Positions 1 through 10,614 of a stretch of 64,000 nucleotides of DNA are shown one piece after another (within the stretch, counting starts at the first letter, position 1; the number at the start of each line of letters is the position of its first letter). The notes under the pieces are model-generated. The model was given only the letters and a program-made list of their open reading frames with translations, was not told the origin of the DNA and ran no database searches. The position numbers were made by a program, and so were the translations under genes. This DNA is from Microbacterium amylolyticum (lineage in GTDB: Bacteria > Actinomycetota > Actinomycetes > Actinomycetales > Microbacteriaceae), in the NCBI RefSeq assembly GCF_011046975.1, contig NZ_CP049253.1, forward strand, positions 1,054,001-1,118,000, given 5' to 3'.

Positions 1-1157
1 TCCAGCGTGAACTCGGGCAGAATCGTGCGCCCGTTTCCGTAGCCGAACGTGACGTTGTCGAACAGGAGGTGGCCCGTGGCACCGTGCAGCGATACGGGGC
101 GCTCGGGGTCGGGAACCGACGGTTCCTCTTCCAGCACGCCGGAGACCTTCTCGAGCGCCGCTGACGCCGCCTGGAACGAGTTGATGAACATCGCCACTTC
201 CTGGAGCGGTGTGAAGAAGTTGCGCACGTACAAAACGGAGGCCAGAAGCGCGCCGACCGTGAACTCACCCCAGGTGATGCGCGCACCGCCCCAGAACACC
301 ACGGCACCGATCGAGAATGCCGCGATGGCCATCAGGCCCGGCTCGAACGTTCCGAACAGCCGAATCACCCGAATGTTCGCGTCGCGATACTCACCGGCAA
401 GGTGCCCGAACTCGACATCGTTGCGCGGCTCCGTGCGGAATGCCTTACCTGCCCGAATGCCCGTCATCGTCTCAACGAACTTCACGATCACACGGGCGCT
501 GTGCACCCGCGTCTGGCGATACGCGAGCTGCGACCTGCGGTAGAACCAGCGCATCAAGAAGGCGAGGGGAACACACGCGATGAGCACGATAACGCCCGAC
601 TGCCAGTCGATGATCATCAGCGCGATCAGCGTGAAAACCCCGTAGAGCACGCCGTTAACCAACTGGGTCAGGCCGCCGTTGAGCAACTCACGAATCGTCT
701 CGAGGTCACTCGTCTGCCGCGAGATGATGCGGCCGGACGTATAGGACTCATGGAACTCGAGGCTCAGACGCTGTGTGTGCCGGAACACGCGGCGACGCAA
801 ATCCAGCAGAACGTTCTGCGTCAGGCGCGCGGCGAGAATGTCGTACCACGCGAGCAGGCTGGCGCCGAGAACCGCCGTCACCGCATACGCCCCGACGACG
901 AACCATGTGGGTCCCCAGTCGGCGCCGGAGATCACAGCGGGCAGAGCCGTGTTCAACCCGATTCCGAGCAAAGCCGGTCCGACAACGCGAATCGCCGTCT
1001 GGGCGACGACAACGGCCGCGACAAGAACGACGCGCCACTTCGTCGGAGCCAGTAGCGAGATCAGCAGGCGGAGCGAACGTGCGCGAATCTCGCGACTCTC
1101 GCCGCGGGTGTAGTCGTCGCGGTCCTCTCCCGCAACGCCCTGAACGGTCGAGCTCAT
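1..1157 (-). CDS. ABC exporter half-transporter, permease plus start of ATPase (partial)
   Basis: Reading back from an ATG at 1157 gives about 385 residues with no stop before the window edge, so the C-terminal ATPase half is missing. What is visible is a type-1 exporter membrane domain: several hydrophobic segments, and the stretch [20 protein letters not shown] typical of the first coupling loops. The last residues ([20 protein letters not shown]) open the nucleotide-binding domain. The ATG overlaps the TGA of the upstream half-transporter by 4 bases (ATGA), so the two are co-translated and very probably form a heterodimer. The pair resembles the actinobacterial Rv1272c/Rv1273c type of exporter. 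The substrate cannot be deduced. Start and family are secure; whether this subunit holds the intact catalytic glutamate lies outside the window. Confidence 0.9.
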   Translation of the reverse strand, partial: MSSTVQGVAGEDRDDYTRGESREIRARSLRLLISLLAPTKWRVVLVAAVVVAQTAIRVVGPALLGIGLNTALPAVISGADWGPTWFVVGAYAVTAVLGASLLAWYDILAARLTQNVLLDLRRRVFRHTQRLSLEFHESYTSGRIISRQTSDLETIRELLNGGLTQLVNGVLYGVFTLIALMIIDWQSGVIVLIACVPLAFLMRWFYRRSQLAYRQTRVHSARVIVKFVETMTGIRAGKAFRTEPRNDVEFGHLAGEYRDANIRVIRLFGTFEPGLMAIAAFSIGAVVFWGGARITWGEFTVGALLASVLYVRNFFTPLQEVAMFINSFQAASAALEKVSGVLEEEPSVPDPERPVSLHGATGHLLFDNVTFGYGNGRTILPEFTL

Positions 1158-3043
1158 CGGGTCTCCCCCTCGTTGTCCTCAGAAAGATCGCGAGCAGCGA
1201 TAACGTCGAGCTCGGCCGTCGGGTTGGGGTCGCGGCGAATCGCCTCGGCGTCGCGCTCGTCCTTTTCGAAGCTCGACAACACGGAGCGGTAATTGGGCGA
1301 CGAGGCCATCAGCTCACTGTGGGTTCCGACGGCGACGATGCGTCCCTCTTCCAGAAGCGCCACGCGATCGGCGAGCGCAACGGTCGACGGCCGGTGGGCG
1401 ACGATGAGCGCCGTCGTTCCGGCCAGAACCTTCCGCAGCTTCGTCTGCACCCGCTCCTCCGTGTTCACATCGAGAGCGGACAAAGGATCATCCATCACGA
1501 TCACCCGCGGACGGGCGGCAACGGCGCGGGCCAGGGCCAGTCGCTGTCGCTGTCCGCCGGACAGGCTCATGCCTTCCTCACCGATCATTGTCTCCATGCC
1601 GTCCGGGAGCTCGTCGACGAACTCGGCCTGGGCGACGTCAAGCGCCTCGCGTGCAACGCGCTCGGCCTCCTCGCTTCCGGGATCAAGATCATCACGGCCC
1701 AGGAGCACGTTCTCTCGCACGGTCGCGGAGAACAGCGTTGCGTCCTCGAACGCTGTTGCGATGTGGGTGCGCAACTCAACGATCGACATGTCTCTCACAT
1801 CGACACCGTCGAGCGTGACGCGCCCTCCCGTGACGTCGTACAAGCGCGTGGGGAGGGTAGTGAGGGTGGTCTTTCCGGAGCCGGTCAGCCCAACAAGAGC
1901 CATTGTCTCGCCGGGGTTGAGCGACAAATCGATTCCGTCGAGAAGATCACTCTCGCGGTCACGGGCGTCCTGATAGCGGAATCTCGCGCCCTCGAAGGCG
2001 AGAGCACCGCGCGGCTCGGCAATCGTGGCGGGAGAAGCAGGATCGGTGATCGTGTCAACCGCGTCGAACACCTCGAAGATTCGATCAGTTGCCGTGCGCG
2101 CATCCAGCGTGAACGAAAAGAGAAAGCCGATCGATTCCATCGGCCAGCGCAGAATCGTCGCCATCGCGAAGTAGCCGAACAGCTGCGAAACCTGGATCTC
2201 ACCGGCCGCGGTCAGCCAGATACCCAGACCGAGGCATGCGGCGAACGCCAGCTCCGGCATGATCACGAGAACAAAGTCGACGACCGCGATCGATCGCGCC
2301 TTCTTCATCTCGGTTGCTCGCAGCGTTTCGGCCTGGCGTGTGAAACGGCCCAGCGCATACGGCCCGCGACCGAATGCCTTCAGAACGCGGATTCCGTGAA
2401 CACTCTCCTCGACGCTGGTCGCGAGGTCGCCCTGTTGGTCCTGGCTGAGGCGCGTGAGCGCCCCATAGCGGTTCTCGAAGCGATACGCCTGGATGAAGAC
2501 CGGGATTCCGGAAACGAGGAAGACGGTGGCGAGCAGCCAGTGCCACTGAAACAGCAGCACAGTGCCGATGATGACAGTGAGCAGGTTGACGACGAGCATG
2601 ATCACGCCGAACGCCAGCCAGCGGCGTACCAGGCCAATGTCCTGCATCATTCGGCTCAGCAGCTGTCCGCCCTGCCACCGATCGTGGAATTCGATCGGCA
2701 GCCGCTGCAGGCGCGTGTAGAACGCGGTGCGGACGTTGTATTCAATGGCGGAGGACGGCGTCAGAACGAGCCAACGACGCAGCCACACCATCAGCGCTTC
2801 GAGCAGCCCCAGACCGAGGACGGCGAGCGCACCCCAGAGAACGTAGATCGTTTCACCCGAGGCGATGGGGCCGCCAACGATGCGCTCGAGGACGGTGGGG
2901 ACGAGAAGGGCGACCACGGCGGCGCCCAGCGCTGTGAGCGCGCCAAGGCCGAGTCGGGGCAGGTGGTTTTTTGCGTAGGGCAGAAGACGCATGAGCGCCC
3001 TGTGCAGGGGGACACGCTTCGTGGCAGGTGACGACTGAGACAT
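1154..3043 (-). CDS. ABC exporter half-transporter (fused permease-ATPase) with a degenerate ATP site
   Basis: A 629-residue fused exporter subunit. The membrane domain covers roughly residues 25-310 and the ATPase domain residues 345-600. Walker A is GLTGSGKTT at about 385-393, the signature LSGGQ at 493-497, and the switch histidine is in AHRPST near 550. Walker B reads VIVMDDP, so the usual catalytic Glu is Asp (about D519), and the Q-loop position reads FEDATLF instead of the usual PQ. Such a degenerate site is typical of one partner in heterodimeric exporters. It is the first gene of the pair and overlaps the next by ATGA. The upstream bases (TAGGTTTC before ATG) show only a weak ribosome site. 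Substrate unknown: lipid, peptide or drug export are all possible. Confidence 0.93.
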   Translation of the reverse strand: MSQSSPATKRVPLHRALMRLLPYAKNHLPRLGLGALTALGAAVVALLVPTVLERIVGGPIASGETIYVLWGALAVLGLGLLEALMVWLRRWLVLTPSSAIEYNVRTAFYTRLQRLPIEFHDRWQGGQLLSRMMQDIGLVRRWLAFGVIMLVVNLLTVIIGTVLLFQWHWLLATVFLVSGIPVFIQAYRFENRYGALTRLSQDQQGDLATSVEESVHGIRVLKAFGRGPYALGRFTRQAETLRATEMKKARSIAVVDFVLVIMPELAFAACLGLGIWLTAAGEIQVSQLFGYFAMATILRWPMESIGFLFSFTLDARTATDRIFEVFDAVDTITDPASPATIAEPRGALAFEGARFRYQDARDRESDLLDGIDLSLNPGETMALVGLTGSGKTTLTTLPTRLYDVTGGRVTLDGVDVRDMSIVELRTHIATAFEDATLFSATVRENVLLGRDDLDPGSEEAERVAREALDVAQAEFVDELPDGMETMIGEEGMSLSGGQRQRLALARAVAARPRVIVMDDPLSALDVNTEERVQTKLRKVLAGTTALIVAHRPSTVALADRVALLEEGRIVAVGTHSELMASSPNYRSVLSSFEKDERDAEAIRRDPNPTAELDVIAARDLSEDNEGETR

Positions 3044-3102
3044 GAAACCTATGGGGTGTCAGAGCGTGTGGCGGCCATCGCCTCACGGGCCGCGACAAGC
3101 GC

Positions 3103-3140
3103 GGCAGCCCTCCAGCCTATGACAAGGCTGGAGGGCTGCC
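3103..3140. terminator. Hairpin terminator after purH
   Basis: Perfect 15-bp inverted repeat, arms 3103-3117 and 3126-3140, with an 8-base loop. It lies 20 bases beyond the purH stop and between purH and the exporter pair. There is no clear U-tract on the minus strand, as is common in high-GC actinobacteria. Confidence 0.7.
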
Positions 3141-3160
3141 GAGAATATTCCGAATGTAAT

Positions 3161-4768
3161 TTAGTGGAAGAAGTGACGCTCTCCCGTGAAGTACATCGCG
3201 ACGCCATGCTTCTTCGCGAGGGCGATCGTCTCCTCATCGCGAACAGATCCACCCGGCTGGATGATGACCTTCACGCCGGCATCGATCAGTGCTTGAGGTC
3301 CGTCCGAGAATGGGAAGAAGGCATCGGAAGCCGCGATGGATCCCACGACCCGGTCGCCTGCGCGCTCGATCGCGAGGGCGCAGGAATCGACGCGGTTCAC
3401 CTGTCCCATGCCGATGCCGACCGTCGCCGAGTCCTTTGCGAGAACAATCGCGTTCGACTTCACCGCGCGGCAGGACTTCCAGGCGAAGACGAGATCGGCA
3501 ATAGGCACATCCGGCTGCTCCCCCGCCACGAGCTTCCAGTCGTTTGCGACCGATTCGTAGTCGTCCTCGGGGAAGCGGTCAGCGTCCTGCAGCAGCAGTC
3601 CACCAGACACCAGGCGCACGTCCATGCGCTCCTGGCTCCAGTCGGCGGGAAGTTTGAGCAGACGCAGGTTCTTCTTCAGCGCGAACAGCTCCAGCGCGGC
3701 CGGCTCAAAGTCCGGCGCAACGATGACCTCGGTGAAGATGTCGCGCAGGTTTTCTGCCATCTTCAACGTGACCGTACGGTTGGCAGCGATCACTCCGCCG
3801 AACGCGCTCAGCGGGTCGCACTCGTGCGCGCGGTGGTGCGCGCTGGCGATCGGGTCGAGGGCCTTCGGATCGGCCACCGCGAGGCCGCACGGGTTGGCGT
3901 GCTTCATAATCGCCACCGCAGGAAGCACCATGTCGTAGGCCGCGCGCAGAGCGGCATCCGCATCAACGTAGTTGTTGTACGACATCGGCTTGCCCTGCAG
4001 AAGCTCCGCCTGGGCAATTCCGTGTCCGCCGACACGGCTGTACAGCGCTGCACGCTGGTGGTCGTTCTCGCCGTAACGCAGGTCGGTGAGCTTCTCGGCC
4101 TGAATCGTGAGGTGATCGGGAAGGCTGGTCTCGCCTTCGATCGTCTCCTCCGCGAACCACTGTGCAACGGCCGTGTCATAGGAGGCCGTATGCGCAAAGG
4201 CACGCGCCGCGAGCTCACGGCGCTCGGTGAGGGACGTCCCTCCGCCCTGAACGGCACGAATAATCGACGGGTACGACGCGGGGTTCACGACGATCGCGAC
4301 GTTGGCGTAGTTTTTCGCTGATGCCCGAACCATCGCCGGACCGCCGATATCGATCTGCTCAACAACCGCGTCGCCTTCGGCGCCAGAGGCAACCGTCTCG
4401 ACGAACGGATAGAGGTTCACGACAACAAGCTCGAACGGCGCAATCTCCAGCTCGCCCAGCTGCTGTTCGTGATGCGCAAGGCGCAGGTCGGCGAGAAGGC
4501 CACCGTGCACCTTCGGGTGCAGCGTTTTGACGCGGCCATCGAGCATCTCGGGGAACCCCGTGATCTCGGCGACATCGGTAACCTCGTGGCCCGCCTCGCG
4601 GATCGTCGCTGCCGTCGAACCGGTCGAAACGATCTCAATGCCGGCCGAGGAGAGTGCCTCGGCCAGCGGGAGCAGATCGGTCTTGTCACTGACGGAAACG
4701 AGCGCGCGACGAATCGGCACAACGTCGCGGTGGCGATAGAGCGATGGGTCGTGGCTCGGACCGGCCAT
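3161..4768 (-). CDS. purH: Bifunctional AICAR formyltransferase / IMP cyclohydrolase
   Basis: 535 residues, normal length for PurH. It catalyses the last two steps of de novo IMP synthesis in the cytoplasm: formylation of AICAR with 10-formyl-THF, then ring closure. The N-terminal cyclohydrolase domain (about 16-160) starts with [20 protein letters not shown] and contains GGLLADLR. The AICAR transformylase half contains the KHANPCG motif with the catalytic histidine. A run of about 18 residues precedes the conserved start; the ATG at 4768 follows AAGGAGAGTTCTC, a good ribosome site. purN lies 42 bases upstream on the same strand, so the two probably share a transcript. Confidence 0.97.
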   Translation of the reverse strand: MAGPSHDPSLYRHRDVVPIRRALVSVSDKTDLLPLAEALSSAGIEIVSTGSTAATIREAGHEVTDVAEITGFPEMLDGRVKTLHPKVHGGLLADLRLAHHEQQLGELEIAPFELVVVNLYPFVETVASGAEGDAVVEQIDIGGPAMVRASAKNYANVAIVVNPASYPSIIRAVQGGGTSLTERRELAARAFAHTASYDTAVAQWFAEETIEGETSLPDHLTIQAEKLTDLRYGENDHQRAALYSRVGGHGIAQAELLQGKPMSYNNYVDADAALRAAYDMVLPAVAIMKHANPCGLAVADPKALDPIASAHHRAHECDPLSAFGGVIAANRTVTLKMAENLRDIFTEVIVAPDFEPAALELFALKKNLRLLKLPADWSQERMDVRLVSGGLLLQDADRFPEDDYESVANDWKLVAGEQPDVPIADLVFAWKSCRAVKSNAIVLAKDSATVGIGMGQVNRVDSCALAIERAGDRVVGSIAASDAFFPFSDGPQALIDAGVKVIIQPGGSVRDEETIALAKKHGVAMYFTGERHFFH

Positions 4769-4810
4769 GAGAACTCTCCTTGGTGCGGGGTGAGAAAGAA
4801 GCGAGTGGGA

Positions 4811-5395
4811 TTATCGGGAGGATAGATCGATCTCGCCCACCGCAATACGGCGAACGATGTCGATCAGGAGGCGGCGCTCAACGGGTTTGATGCGCGCATG
4901 CAGGGAATCTTCGGTGTCGCCGGCCAGAACCGCAACGCGTTCCTGGGCAAGGATTGGACCCGTGTCGATACCGCCATCGACCTGGATCACGCTCGCGCCC
5001 GTTTGTGTGACGCCGGCCGCGATGGCGTCTCGTACGCCGTGTGCGCCGGGAAACTCGGGCAGATACGCGGGATGGGTGTTGATGATGCGCGGAGCGAACT
5101 CGTTGACAACGGCGTCGGGCAGAAGGCGCATCAGCCCGCTGAGCACGACAAGATCGGGCTGCGCCTGACGAAGCTGGTCGGCCAGGGCGATTCCCCACTC
5201 CTCGCGGCTGCCATAGTCGCGAAACGGCACCGTGAAGCGGGGAATTCCGAAATCGTCGGCGTGAGAGAGACCGGACGCGGCACGATCTGCTCCGACGGCA
5301 ACAACACGTGCCGGGTAGGTGTCGTCGGCTGCGGCCTCCAGGAGAGCCCGCATGTTTGATCCGGTCCCGGAGATGAGCACAACGACGTTCAGCAC
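4811..5395 (-). CDS. purN: Phosphoribosylglycinamide formyltransferase
   Basis: 194 residues, usual length for the folate-dependent GAR transformylase of purine synthesis. The phosphate-binding loop ISGTGSN is at residues 8-14. The catalytic Asn-His pair is in [10 protein letters not shown], and the catalytic Asp is in [11 protein letters not shown]. It follows perM after only 4 bases and precedes purH, the standard actinobacterial order perM-purN-purH. Confidence 0.96.
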   Translation of the reverse strand: MLNVVVLISGTGSNMRALLEAAADDTYPARVVAVGADRAASGLSHADDFGIPRFTVPFRDYGSREEWGIALADQLRQAQPDLVVLSGLMRLLPDAVVNEFAPRIINTHPAYLPEFPGAHGVRDAIAAGVTQTGASVIQVDGGIDTGPILAQERVAVLAGDTEDSLHARIKPVERRLLIDIVRRIAVGEIDLSSR

Positions 5396-5399
5396 CCGC

Positions 5400-6683
5400 T
5401 CAGTCTAGTCGGGGTTCCGAGCCGCGTTTCCCGCGGGTGAGCGGCTCCCCATCATCATCGCTCGTGGCCCGCTTCATGGGGGTGAGGAGGAGAATTGCCG
5501 CGCCGAGAACGACCTCAAGCCCCAGCGCAAGCGCGAGGGCCCCGGGGTCAGGACCGATGTGCTCCATCCGCCCCGGACCGATGGCCCCACGCGAGACGGC
5601 GGCGATCAGGGCAGCCGCGGCACCAGCAACGACGGCGATTCCGACGGTGATGACGATGCGCGGCGCGTAGCGCTCGCGCCCCTCGCCATCGTGCGCCCAA
5701 TCATCGGAGTACGACCGACGAGCGATCCACCCGGCCAACGCGCCCAGCGCGATCGGCACCAGCACGATCAAGAGCCACCACTGCGAACCGCTGTCCGGAA
5801 CGAGGCCGAACACGGGAATACCCGGAACAACACCCAGGGAGGTCCCGGCGGGCGAAACAGCCGTTCCTGAGCCAAAAGCAAAGCCGGGACCGGCGACCCA
5901 CGACAACACCCAGCTGAGGAACGTCGGCACATACGCTGCTTGCCCCAGGGTCAGACCCGTTGCACCGACGACATCGACGCCGGCTCGTTCGTACAGCGCG
6001 ATCATCTCGCTCCCGCGGAAAGCAACGAGAGCGGCAAACCCGACGCCGGCAACACCAATCATGCCGACGATCACTGTCGCCGCGCCCCGCACAACGAGCG
6101 CGGGCACCTCACGCCAAGCGGGCCCGAAGGCGTCCAGACGATCATGGATGAGGTCGATCACTCCCCCGTCCCCTGCGCTCCACGCCGCGACAATCGCACC
6201 GCCCACCATGCCCGTGGCGTAAATCGAAACGGGAAAGAGGATCGCCTGCCACGTCGTCGCATCGACGATGGCGTTATCGCTGCTCAGCTGTACGACGGAC
6301 GCGATCATCGCCATTGCTGCGATGCCCGAGACCACCCCCACCAGGGTTCCTCCGGCCTCAACGGCGCGACGTCCGGAACGCGCCGCGAAGAGCAACGCGA
6401 ACGCCGCGAAGGCCAGCGGCGCCAGTGTGACGGCAAAGCTACTCCCGCCGTCAGCGACGCCGAGGGACGCAGCAGTGATCTCGTCGAAGGAGACGTGCAG
6501 GGGGACGAGGTTCCCCAGCTGCCATATGCGCGCCGTTGTGGGCCAGAGAGCGCCCCAGGCGCCCGCGTCGGAAAACGACGTGATCCACAGCAGCGTCAGC
6601 GGCGCGAGCACGACGGCGATGCCAGCGGCCGCCGCGATCAGCGCATCGACAGCGGCAAGACCCGCGATAAGTACCCGTTGCAT
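5400..6683 (-). CDS. perM: PerM-like polytopic membrane protein (DUF6350 family)
   Basis: I start this at the ATG at 6683 ([20 protein letters not shown]), giving 427 residues; an upstream start at 6755 would add an arginine-rich, unconserved segment. A TATCGT hexamer lies nine bases before the ATG, so the mRNA may have almost no leader. The protein has about ten hydrophobic segments with long Ala/Val/Gly-rich helices and a charged C-terminal tail ([19 protein letters not shown]). The position between sucD and purN matches mycobacterial Rv0955 (PerM), a membrane protein linked there to cell division and persistence. Function in this organism is inferred only from that synteny. Confidence 0.8.
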   Translation of the reverse strand: MQRVLIAGLAAVDALIAAAAGIAVVLAPLTLLWITSFSDAGAWGALWPTTARIWQLGNLVPLHVSFDEITAASLGVADGGSSFAVTLAPLAFAAFALLFAARSGRRAVEAGGTLVGVVSGIAAMAMIASVVQLSSDNAIVDATTWQAILFPVSIYATGMVGGAIVAAWSAGDGGVIDLIHDRLDAFGPAWREVPALVVRGAATVIVGMIGVAGVGFAALVAFRGSEMIALYERAGVDVVGATGLTLGQAAYVPTFLSWVLSWVAGPGFAFGSGTAVSPAGTSLGVVPGIPVFGLVPDSGSQWWLLIVLVPIALGALAGWIARRSYSDDWAHDGEGRERYAPRIVITVGIAVVAGAAAALIAAVSRGAIGPGRMEHIGPDPGALALALGLEVVLGAAILLLTPMKRATSDDDGEPLTRGKRGSEPRLD

Positions 6684-6782
6684 AGCGCTTTGACGATACC
6701 CGCGCCGGGCTGTGTGATCGCGAACGGCGCGCGCCAGCCGTGCACACAGGGGCAAGAGGCACAGGCAACCGCCGCGTACACA

Positions 6783-6818
6783 GCGAGGGCGCCCGACCAG
6801 ATGGCCGGGCGCCCTCGC
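6783..6818. terminator. Hairpin terminator after sucD
   Basis: Perfect 13-bp inverted repeat, arms 6783-6795 and 6806-6818, with a 10-base loop, starting 14 bases past the sucD stop. It separates the sucCD transcript from perM. Confidence 0.75.
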
Positions 6819-6831
6819 CGTCAGAGCGTGT

Positions 6832-7734
6832 TTACAGGCTCTGCATGATCTCGCGCATGAGCTGAGCGGTCTCGCTGGGCGTCTTGCCCACCTTCACACC
6901 GGCGGCCTCGAGGGCTTCCTTCTTCGCAGCAGCGGTTCCGGCCGAGCCCGAGACGATCGCGCCTGCGTGGCCCATCGTCTTGCCCTCGGGGGCGGTGAAC
7001 CCGGCGACGTAGCCGACGACCGGCTTGGTCACGTGTGCCTTGATGTAATCGGCCGCGCGCTCCTCAGCGTCGCCACCGATCTCACCGATCATCACGATCG
7101 CCTTCGTGTCGGGGTCGTTCTCGAACGCCTCGAGCGCATCGATGTGCGTCGTGCCGATGATGGGGTCTCCGCCGATACCAATCGCCGTCGAGAAGCCGAA
7201 GTCCTTCAGCTCGAACATCATCTGGTACGTCAGCGTTCCCGACTTCGACACCAGACCGATGGGGCCGGAGCCCGTGATGTTCGCGGGGGTAATACCGGCC
7301 AGGGCCTCACCGGGTGTGATGATTCCGGGGCAGTTCGGACCGATGATGCGGGTCTTGTTGCCCTTCTGCTTCGCGTATGCCCACGCAGCCGCGCTGTCAC
7401 CGACGGGGATGCCCTCGGTGATCACGACGAGCAGCGGAATCCCGGCATCAATTGCCTCGATCATGGCGTCCTTGGCGAACTTCGGCGGAACGAAAGCAAC
7501 CGACACATCGGCGCCCGATTCCTGCATCGCCTCGCGGACCGAGCCGTAAACGGGCAGCTCGACCTCGCCCTCACCGGGCTTGTCGTGCGTCACCGTGGTT
7601 CCCGCCTTGCGGGCATTCACGCCGCCGACGATGTTGGTTCCCGCCTTGAGCATCAGTGCGGTGTGCTTGGTGCCTTCGCCGCCCGTAATGCCCTGGACGA
7701 TGACCTTGGAATCCTTGTTCAGGTAGATCGACAT
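6832..7734 (-). CDS. sucD: Succinyl-CoA ligase, alpha subunit
   Basis: 300 residues from the ATG at 7734 ([20 protein letters not shown]). The longer open frame back to 8067 runs over sucC and is not coding. With SucC it interconverts succinyl-CoA and succinate with substrate-level phosphorylation in the TCA cycle. The CoA-binding Rossmann domain covers about residues 5-125. The ligase domain carries the phosphorylated histidine in [13 protein letters not shown]. It starts 28 bases after the sucC stop and ends before a strong hairpin. Confidence 0.97.
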   Translation of the reverse strand: MSIYLNKDSKVIVQGITGGEGTKHTALMLKAGTNIVGGVNARKAGTTVTHDKPGEGEVELPVYGSVREAMQESGADVSVAFVPPKFAKDAMIEAIDAGIPLLVVITEGIPVGDSAAAWAYAKQKGNKTRIIGPNCPGIITPGEALAGITPANITGSGPIGLVSKSGTLTYQMMFELKDFGFSTAIGIGGDPIIGTTHIDALEAFENDPDTKAIVMIGEIGGDAEERAADYIKAHVTKPVVGYVAGFTAPEGKTMGHAGAIVSGSAGTAAAKKEALEAAGVKVGKTPSETAQLMREIMQSL

Positions 7735-7762
7735 CTTGTTGTCCTTATCCGATCTCGTCGTC

Positions 7763-8929
7763 TCAGGCGTTCGCCAGTTCGGCAGCCTTGTCGGCGCCCT
7801 CGTCCATGCCCGAAGCGGACGTGACGAGCGGGTGGTTGGCCTGCGCGAGAATGGCGCGGCCTTCCTCGACCTGGTTGCCGTCGAGTCGCACGACGAGCGG
7901 CTTTGTTGCCGCATCGCCGAGAATCTCGAGTGCCTTGACGATGCCCTCGGCAACGGCAACGCAGCTGGTGATGCCGCCGAAGACGTTGACGAAGACGCTC
8001 TTGACCTGCGGGTCGCCGAGGATGACGTCGAGGCCCGCCGCCATGATCTGGGCGTTGGCTCCGCCACCGATGTCGAGGAAGTTGGCGGGCTTCACGCCGC
8101 CGTGCTTCTCGCCGGCGTAAGCGGTGACGTCGAGCGTGGACATGACCAGCCCGGCTCCGTTGCCGATGATGCCAACTTCTCCGTCGAGCTTGACGTAGTT
8201 GAGGCCAGCGGCCTTCGCCTTGGCCTCGAGCGGGTCTGCAGCGCCCTTGTCTTCGAGAGCCTCGTGCTCGGGGTGACGCACCTCAGAGGCGTTCTCATCG
8301 AGCGTGACCTTGCCATCAAGAGCGATGACATCGCCCTCAGCCGTCAGCACGAGGGGGTTGACCTCGACGAGCGTTGCGTCTTCGCCCTTGTAGACGTCGT
8401 ACAGACGCACGAACACGTCCGAAACAGCTCCGATGAGCTCCTCGGGGAAGTTCGCGGCCGTGGCGATTTCGATCGCCTTCGTCTTGTTGATGCCGACGAT
8501 CGGGTCCACCTCGATACGCGCGAGCGCCTCGGGCTTCTCCACAGCGAGCTGCTCAATCTCCATGCCGCCCTCGACGCTGCACAGCGACAGATAGGAGCGC
8601 TTGGCGCGGTCGAGCAGAACCGAGAAGTAGAACTCCTGAGCGATGTTGGCGCCTTCGGCGACCATCACGCGCTTGACGACGTGACCCTTGATGTCGAGTC
8701 CGAGGATCGACTTCGCTGCCTCGTATGCCTCGTCGGGGTTCTTGGCGACCTTAACGCCGCCCGCCTTACCGCGACCGCCCGTCTTGACCTGAGCCTTGAC
8801 GACGACCACGCCGCCGATCTTCTCTGCCGCTGCCTTCACCTCCTCGGGGGTGTCAGCAACGATGCCGGCGAGCACCGGCACCTCGTACTTCTCAAAAAGG
8901 TCTCGAGCCTGGTACTCGTACAGATCCAC
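7763..8929 (-). CDS. sucC: Succinyl-CoA ligase, beta subunit
   Basis: 388 residues from a GTG start at 8929 ([20 protein letters not shown]), exactly the family length. AAGGA lies 8 bases upstream of the GTG and decides it over longer in-frame options. The N-terminal ATP-grasp domain contains [16 protein letters not shown]; the C-terminal CoA-ligase domain contains NIFGG-like [11 protein letters not shown] and [13 protein letters not shown]. First gene of the sucCD operon. Confidence 0.97.
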   Translation of the reverse strand: MDLYEYQARDLFEKYEVPVLAGIVADTPEEVKAAAEKIGGVVVVKAQVKTGGRGKAGGVKVAKNPDEAYEAAKSILGLDIKGHVVKRVMVAEGANIAQEFYFSVLLDRAKRSYLSLCSVEGGMEIEQLAVEKPEALARIEVDPIVGINKTKAIEIATAANFPEELIGAVSDVFVRLYDVYKGEDATLVEVNPLVLTAEGDVIALDGKVTLDENASEVRHPEHEALEDKGAADPLEAKAKAAGLNYVKLDGEVGIIGNGAGLVMSTLDVTAYAGEKHGGVKPANFLDIGGGANAQIMAAGLDVILGDPQVKSVFVNVFGGITSCVAVAEGIVKALEILGDAATKPLVVRLDGNQVEEGRAILAQANHPLVTSASGMDEGADKAAELANA

Positions 8930-9059
8930 GTTGCATTCCTTCGGTGGGGCACGGGGAGGAAGACGGCAGGGCGTTGTTCGCCCGGCAATCGCGATAGCCG
9001 AAAGATCTCGACTGGCCTCCACCCTACTACCGCGCGAAACACGACGAACACAGACAGCA

Positions 9060-9092
9060 CGAAGCGCCTCCCACCGTGTGAGAGACGCTTCG
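9060..9092. terminator. Weak hairpin after the small membrane gene
   Basis: A 7-bp stem (9060-9066 with 9086-9092) with a 19-base loop lies just past the stop of the 51-residue gene. It may stop that transcript before sucC, but it is weak. Confidence 0.3.
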
Positions 9093-9105
9093 CTCGCGTG
9101 AGTGA

Positions 9106-9261
9106 CTACTTCGCGGTTTTGAACATCGGTAGCGCCATCGCCAAGCAGATGGCGAGGATGCCGACCGTGAAGATCACGGCCTGGAGCGATTCGACCATGA
9201 ACGCAACTGCGAACAGGGCTATACCGCCGAGGAAGAGGATCAGCGAGAGAATGAACATCAT
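9106..9261 (-). CDS. Small two-helix membrane protein (51 aa)
   Basis: A 51-residue reading frame from ATG 9261 to TAG 9106. AGGAGG at 9272-9277 lies 10 bases before the ATG. The protein is almost entirely hydrophobic. Residues 1-22 ([20 protein letters not shown]) and about 27-46 ([20 protein letters not shown]) look like two transmembrane helices joined by the short loop MVES, with a basic C-terminus (FKTAK). It lies upstream of sucC on the same strand and divergent from the acyl-CoA dehydrogenase gene. I do not recognise a family. The ribosome site and clean hydrophobic pattern argue that it is real. Confidence 0.65.
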   Translation of the reverse strand: MMFILSLILFLGGIALFAVAFMVESLQAVIFTVGILAICLAMALPMFKTAK

Positions 9262-9349
9262 GTTGGTCGTGCCTCCTGGAAAGTCTGCGTATCAGCCTAC
9301 CGGGTGTCGGGACTCCACAAAGCCTTCGCGGGTGCCGCACATCTCGCCC

Positions 9350-9355
9350 TAGCGT
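9350..9355 (+). promoter_or_regulatory. -10 box of a leaderless promoter (acyl-CoA dehydrogenase)
   Basis: TAGCGT ends 7 bases before the ATG at 9363, and there is no Shine-Dalgarno. This spacing puts the transcription start on or next to the ATG. Confidence 0.5.
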
Positions 9356-9362
9356 TGCGGTC

Positions 9363-10595
9363 ATGGCAACAGAGACGTTCCCCGGCGAGCGCATCAGCTC
9401 GTACGACGTAACAGGTCCCCTCGACACCGACTACTACGACGTCTTCTCCGATGTAACGGGAACAGACCGCGACGCATGGCGACGCGCGCGACACGTCGTC
9501 GATGAGGTCGCTGATGATCTCCTCGATGCGTGGGACCACGCCGAGTACCCCGTGCGCAGCGTTCTCGACGCGCTCGGACGGCACAACGTGCTGGCCGATG
9601 GCATCGAACACGAAGGCCTCCCCCATCTCTCACCGCTGGCCGCCGGACTCGTCAATATGGAGCTCTCGCGCGGCGACGGGTCTCTCGGAACGGTGCTCGC
9701 TGTTCAGGGCGGACTCGCCCTGCGCACACTCGCTCTCTACGGAAGTCCTGAGCAGAAAGCGGCGTGGCTCGACAAGCTGCACAGCGGCGAAACTCCCGGA
9801 GCCTTCGCGCTCACGGAACCCGATCACGGCAGCGATTCGACCGGACTGGAATCGGTGGCAACCCGCGACGGCGACAGCTGGGTGCTCCGCGGAGCGAAAA
9901 AGTGGATCGGCAACGGCGCCTCCGGTGGGATCACCTTTGTCTGGGCACGGATCCAGGACGAATCGGACCCCGATCACGGACGCGTCGGGTGCTTCCTCAT
10001 CCCGCAGGAAACCCCCGGGTACCGCGGCGATGTCATCCAGGGCAAAGTGTCGCTGCGCGCCATCCACCAGGCGCACATTCTGCTCGATGACGTCCGTGTT
10101 CCTCTGGACGCACGCCTTCCCGGCGCGCACTCGTTCGCCGACACCTCGCGCGTTCTCTACGCGACTCGGTCCGGAGTGGCGTGGTCCGCGCTCGGGCACG
10201 CCACCGCGTGCTACGAGATCGCCCTGCAGTACGCACAACAGCGCGAGCAGTTCGGCAAGCCCCTCGTCTCGTTCCAGCTCGTACAAGAGAAGCTGACGCG
10301 CATGCTCTCCCAGCTCACCGGCATGCAGCTGTTCTGCCGCCGCCTGGCTGATCTCGAAGCGTCCGGCAGCCTTCGCCCCCCTCAGGCCTCGCTCGCGAAG
10401 TACACGAATACCCGCACAGCTCGCGACATCGCGCGAGACGCACGGGACCTGCTGGGCGGCAACGGCATTCTGCTGGAGAACCGTGTGATGCAACACCTCG
10501 CCGATATCGAAGCGATTCACACGTACGAGGGCACCGAGAGCGTTCAGGCGCTCCTGATCGGCCGCGACATCACGGGCGTCGGCGCGTTCGTCTAG
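9363..10595 (+). CDS. Acyl-CoA dehydrogenase, glutaryl-CoA dehydrogenase-like
   Basis: 410 residues, FAD-dependent acyl-CoA dehydrogenase fold. The middle domain carries the flavin/substrate motif [17 protein letters not shown] followed by [11 protein letters not shown]. The C-terminal domain has [19 protein letters not shown] and RDLLGGNGI. The catalytic base is the Glu of [18 protein letters not shown]; a TYEGT at this position is the arrangement in glutaryl-CoA dehydrogenases and relatives. A role in amino-acid or short-chain acyl-CoA oxidation is likely, but no partner genes are nearby to fix the substrate. It converges on glgC, whose stop lies 20 bases away. The start is supported by the leaderless promoter spacing. 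Confidence 0.9.
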   Translation: MATETFPGERISSYDVTGPLDTDYYDVFSDVTGTDRDAWRRARHVVDEVADDLLDAWDHAEYPVRSVLDALGRHNVLADGIEHEGLPHLSPLAAGLVNMELSRGDGSLGTVLAVQGGLALRTLALYGSPEQKAAWLDKLHSGETPGAFALTEPDHGSDSTGLESVATRDGDSWVLRGAKKWIGNGASGGITFVWARIQDESDPDHGRVGCFLIPQETPGYRGDVIQGKVSLRAIHQAHILLDDVRVPLDARLPGAHSFADTSRVLYATRSGVAWSALGHATACYEIALQYAQQREQFGKPLVSFQLVQEKLTRMLSQLTGMQLFCRRLADLEASGSLRPPQASLAKYTNTRTARDIARDARDLLGGNGILLENRVMQHLADIEAIHTYEGTESVQALLIGRDITGVGAFV

Positions 10596-10614
10596 CCGAC
10601 GACGGCGTCCCCGC

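Noticed and set aside
773..3031. Long plus-strand reading frame (752 residues) opposite the ABC exporter gene
   Set aside because: It is the antisense shadow of a clear ABC transporter; composition is Arg/His/Gly-rich with no domain, as usual in high-GC DNA.
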